Shown: positions 6,291-6,804 of the stretch, piece by piece
Layout: the number at the start of each line of letters is the position of its first letter
How positions within the stretch are numbered: position 1 is the first letter of the stretch
Source: CAZHOV01 sp964534315
GTDB lineage: Bacteria > Bacteroidota > Bacteroidia > Chitinophagales > Saprospiraceae
Direction of reading: 5' to 3'
Length of the DNA: 6,804 nt
NCBI GenBank assembly: GCA_964534315.1
Contig: CAZHOV010000229.1
Location: forward strand, 1 to 6,804
Made by a program: the position numbers and the translations under genes
The notes under the pieces: generated by a model
The model's input: only the letters and a program-made list of their open reading frames with translations
The model's database searches: none
Told to the model about the DNA's origin: nothing

Positions 6291-6508
6291 CTATTCAGCA
6301 TAACCTGGAAATTACCTTTTCTGCCTTTGTTTGCTCCGTCCCTCAAGGGTGCAAAGGCAGAGAACGCACTGAATCCCCCTCTGTTGCTTTGGACGTCTTC
6401 GTCCGAAGCAATCTTAGGGTTGCCCCTGGTACCTGTAAGCAGGGGAAGGGGGTGGAGTCGGGGACGGCTCCACCAGCAGAGATAAAGAGGACGGAAGAGG
6501 CTTTTTAT
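6291..6508. repeat. GC-rich hairpin cluster between the two repeat copies
   Basis: Four hairpins follow each other in a stretch far more GC-rich than its surroundings. TCTGCCTTTG (6320-6329) pairs with CAAAGGCAGA (6352-6361) and encloses CCCT-CA-AGGG (6340-6349). TTGCTTTGGACG (6384-6395) pairs with CGTCCGAAGCAA (6400-6411), with a TCTT loop and one G-T pair. CCCCTG (6423-6428) pairs with CAGGGG (6440-6445). GGTGGAG (6451-6457) pairs with CTCCACC (6468-6474). An open frame crosses it on the minus strand (6224-6655) but also runs through the repeat, so it is not a gene. Confidence 0.7.
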
Positions 6509-6804
6509 TTTTATTAAGAATTTTTTTATCCTTAAAACCCAAAGCGCGTAGCGATTTGAACTTCTGTAGATAAAGATATACCGAGATAGTTCAGGCCCGT
6601 AGGGACTGACACCTAACGGAAGGATGGTTCCCCATAAATAGGTGGATTCCATCAATAAAAATACATCAATCTACCCCTAGAGGTGCCAGTCGCTATGCGC
6701 CTGGTCAATTGGTCCTGTAAATTTGGCTACACAGGTTGTAATCGCTACGCGCTTACTTGAAAAACAACGACACCTTCTCCGATGGGAATTGAACTTGTGC
6801 AATA
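6509..6804. repeat. Long intergenic palindromic repeat, copy 2 (cut by the window end)
   Basis: This is the second copy of the element at 5916-6215, in the same orientation. Identity is complete over 6535-6804, including all four inverted-repeat arms (outer 6542-6569 and 6727-6754, inner 6591-6614 and 6681-6704). The sequence still matches copy 1 at the last base of the window, so the true right end is probably only one base or so further, and the array may continue beyond it. Confidence 0.85.

Noticed and set aside
6224..6655. Minus-strand open frame of 143 codons
   Set aside because: It runs through the GC-rich hairpin cluster and into the second repeat copy. The protein looks like translated palindromic DNA, with no domain.
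5916..6804. CRISPR array as explanation for the repeats
   Set aside because: The units are about 300 bp, only two full copies are present, and there are no regular short spacers and no cas genes.

Overview
The window most likely comes from a Bacteroidota chromosome, probably a Saprospiria-type (Lewinella/Haliscomenobacter-like) bacterium. This is inferred from the protein families (a secreted beta-helix surface protein, DUF4112, a DUF4143 ATPase, a CIA30-domain protein), from AT-rich intergenic DNA with matches to the Bacteroidota -7 promoter box TAnnTTTG, and from the near absence of Shine-Dalgarno sites. I found no rRNA, tRNA, CRISPR array, transposase or phage gene.

Layout. Positions 1-538 (minus strand) hold the N-terminal part of a secreted parallel beta-helix protein that runs off the left edge. 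An AT-rich gap follows, then on the plus strand a small DUF4112 membrane protein (827-1309), a terminator-like hairpin, a DUF4143-type ATPase (1423-2565), a C-terminal remnant of a PPK2 polyphosphate kinase (2655-3023), and a GAF-domain protein with a degenerate histidine-kinase-like C-terminal half (3192-4397). Converging on it from the minus strand, with a 16-bp gap, is a TRIC/UPF0126 cation channel gene (4414-5022). Behind that lie a perfect 26-bp-arm AT-rich palindrome (5089-5143) and a secreted CIA30-domain protein on the minus strand (5187-5720).

The last kilobase (5721-6804) has no credible gene. It is built from a repeat of about 300 bp that occurs twice (5916-6215 and 6509 to the window end). 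The copies are identical over the last 270 bases seen. A short third copy of the repeat's right end lies between them (6235-6290), along with a GC-rich spacer made of several hairpins. Each full copy contains two nested imperfect inverted repeats whose four arms share one core, GCSCRTAGSGAYT. This looks like a non-autonomous palindromic repeat family (REP- or MITE-like) and is the most interesting part of the window.

The genes do not form an evident pathway or operon. They read as individually transcribed accessory or housekeeping-like genes separated by AT-rich spacers, with one gene fragment (PPK2) and a repeat-rich end, which fits a locus that has undergone rearrangement. I do not see a clear new multi-gene system.
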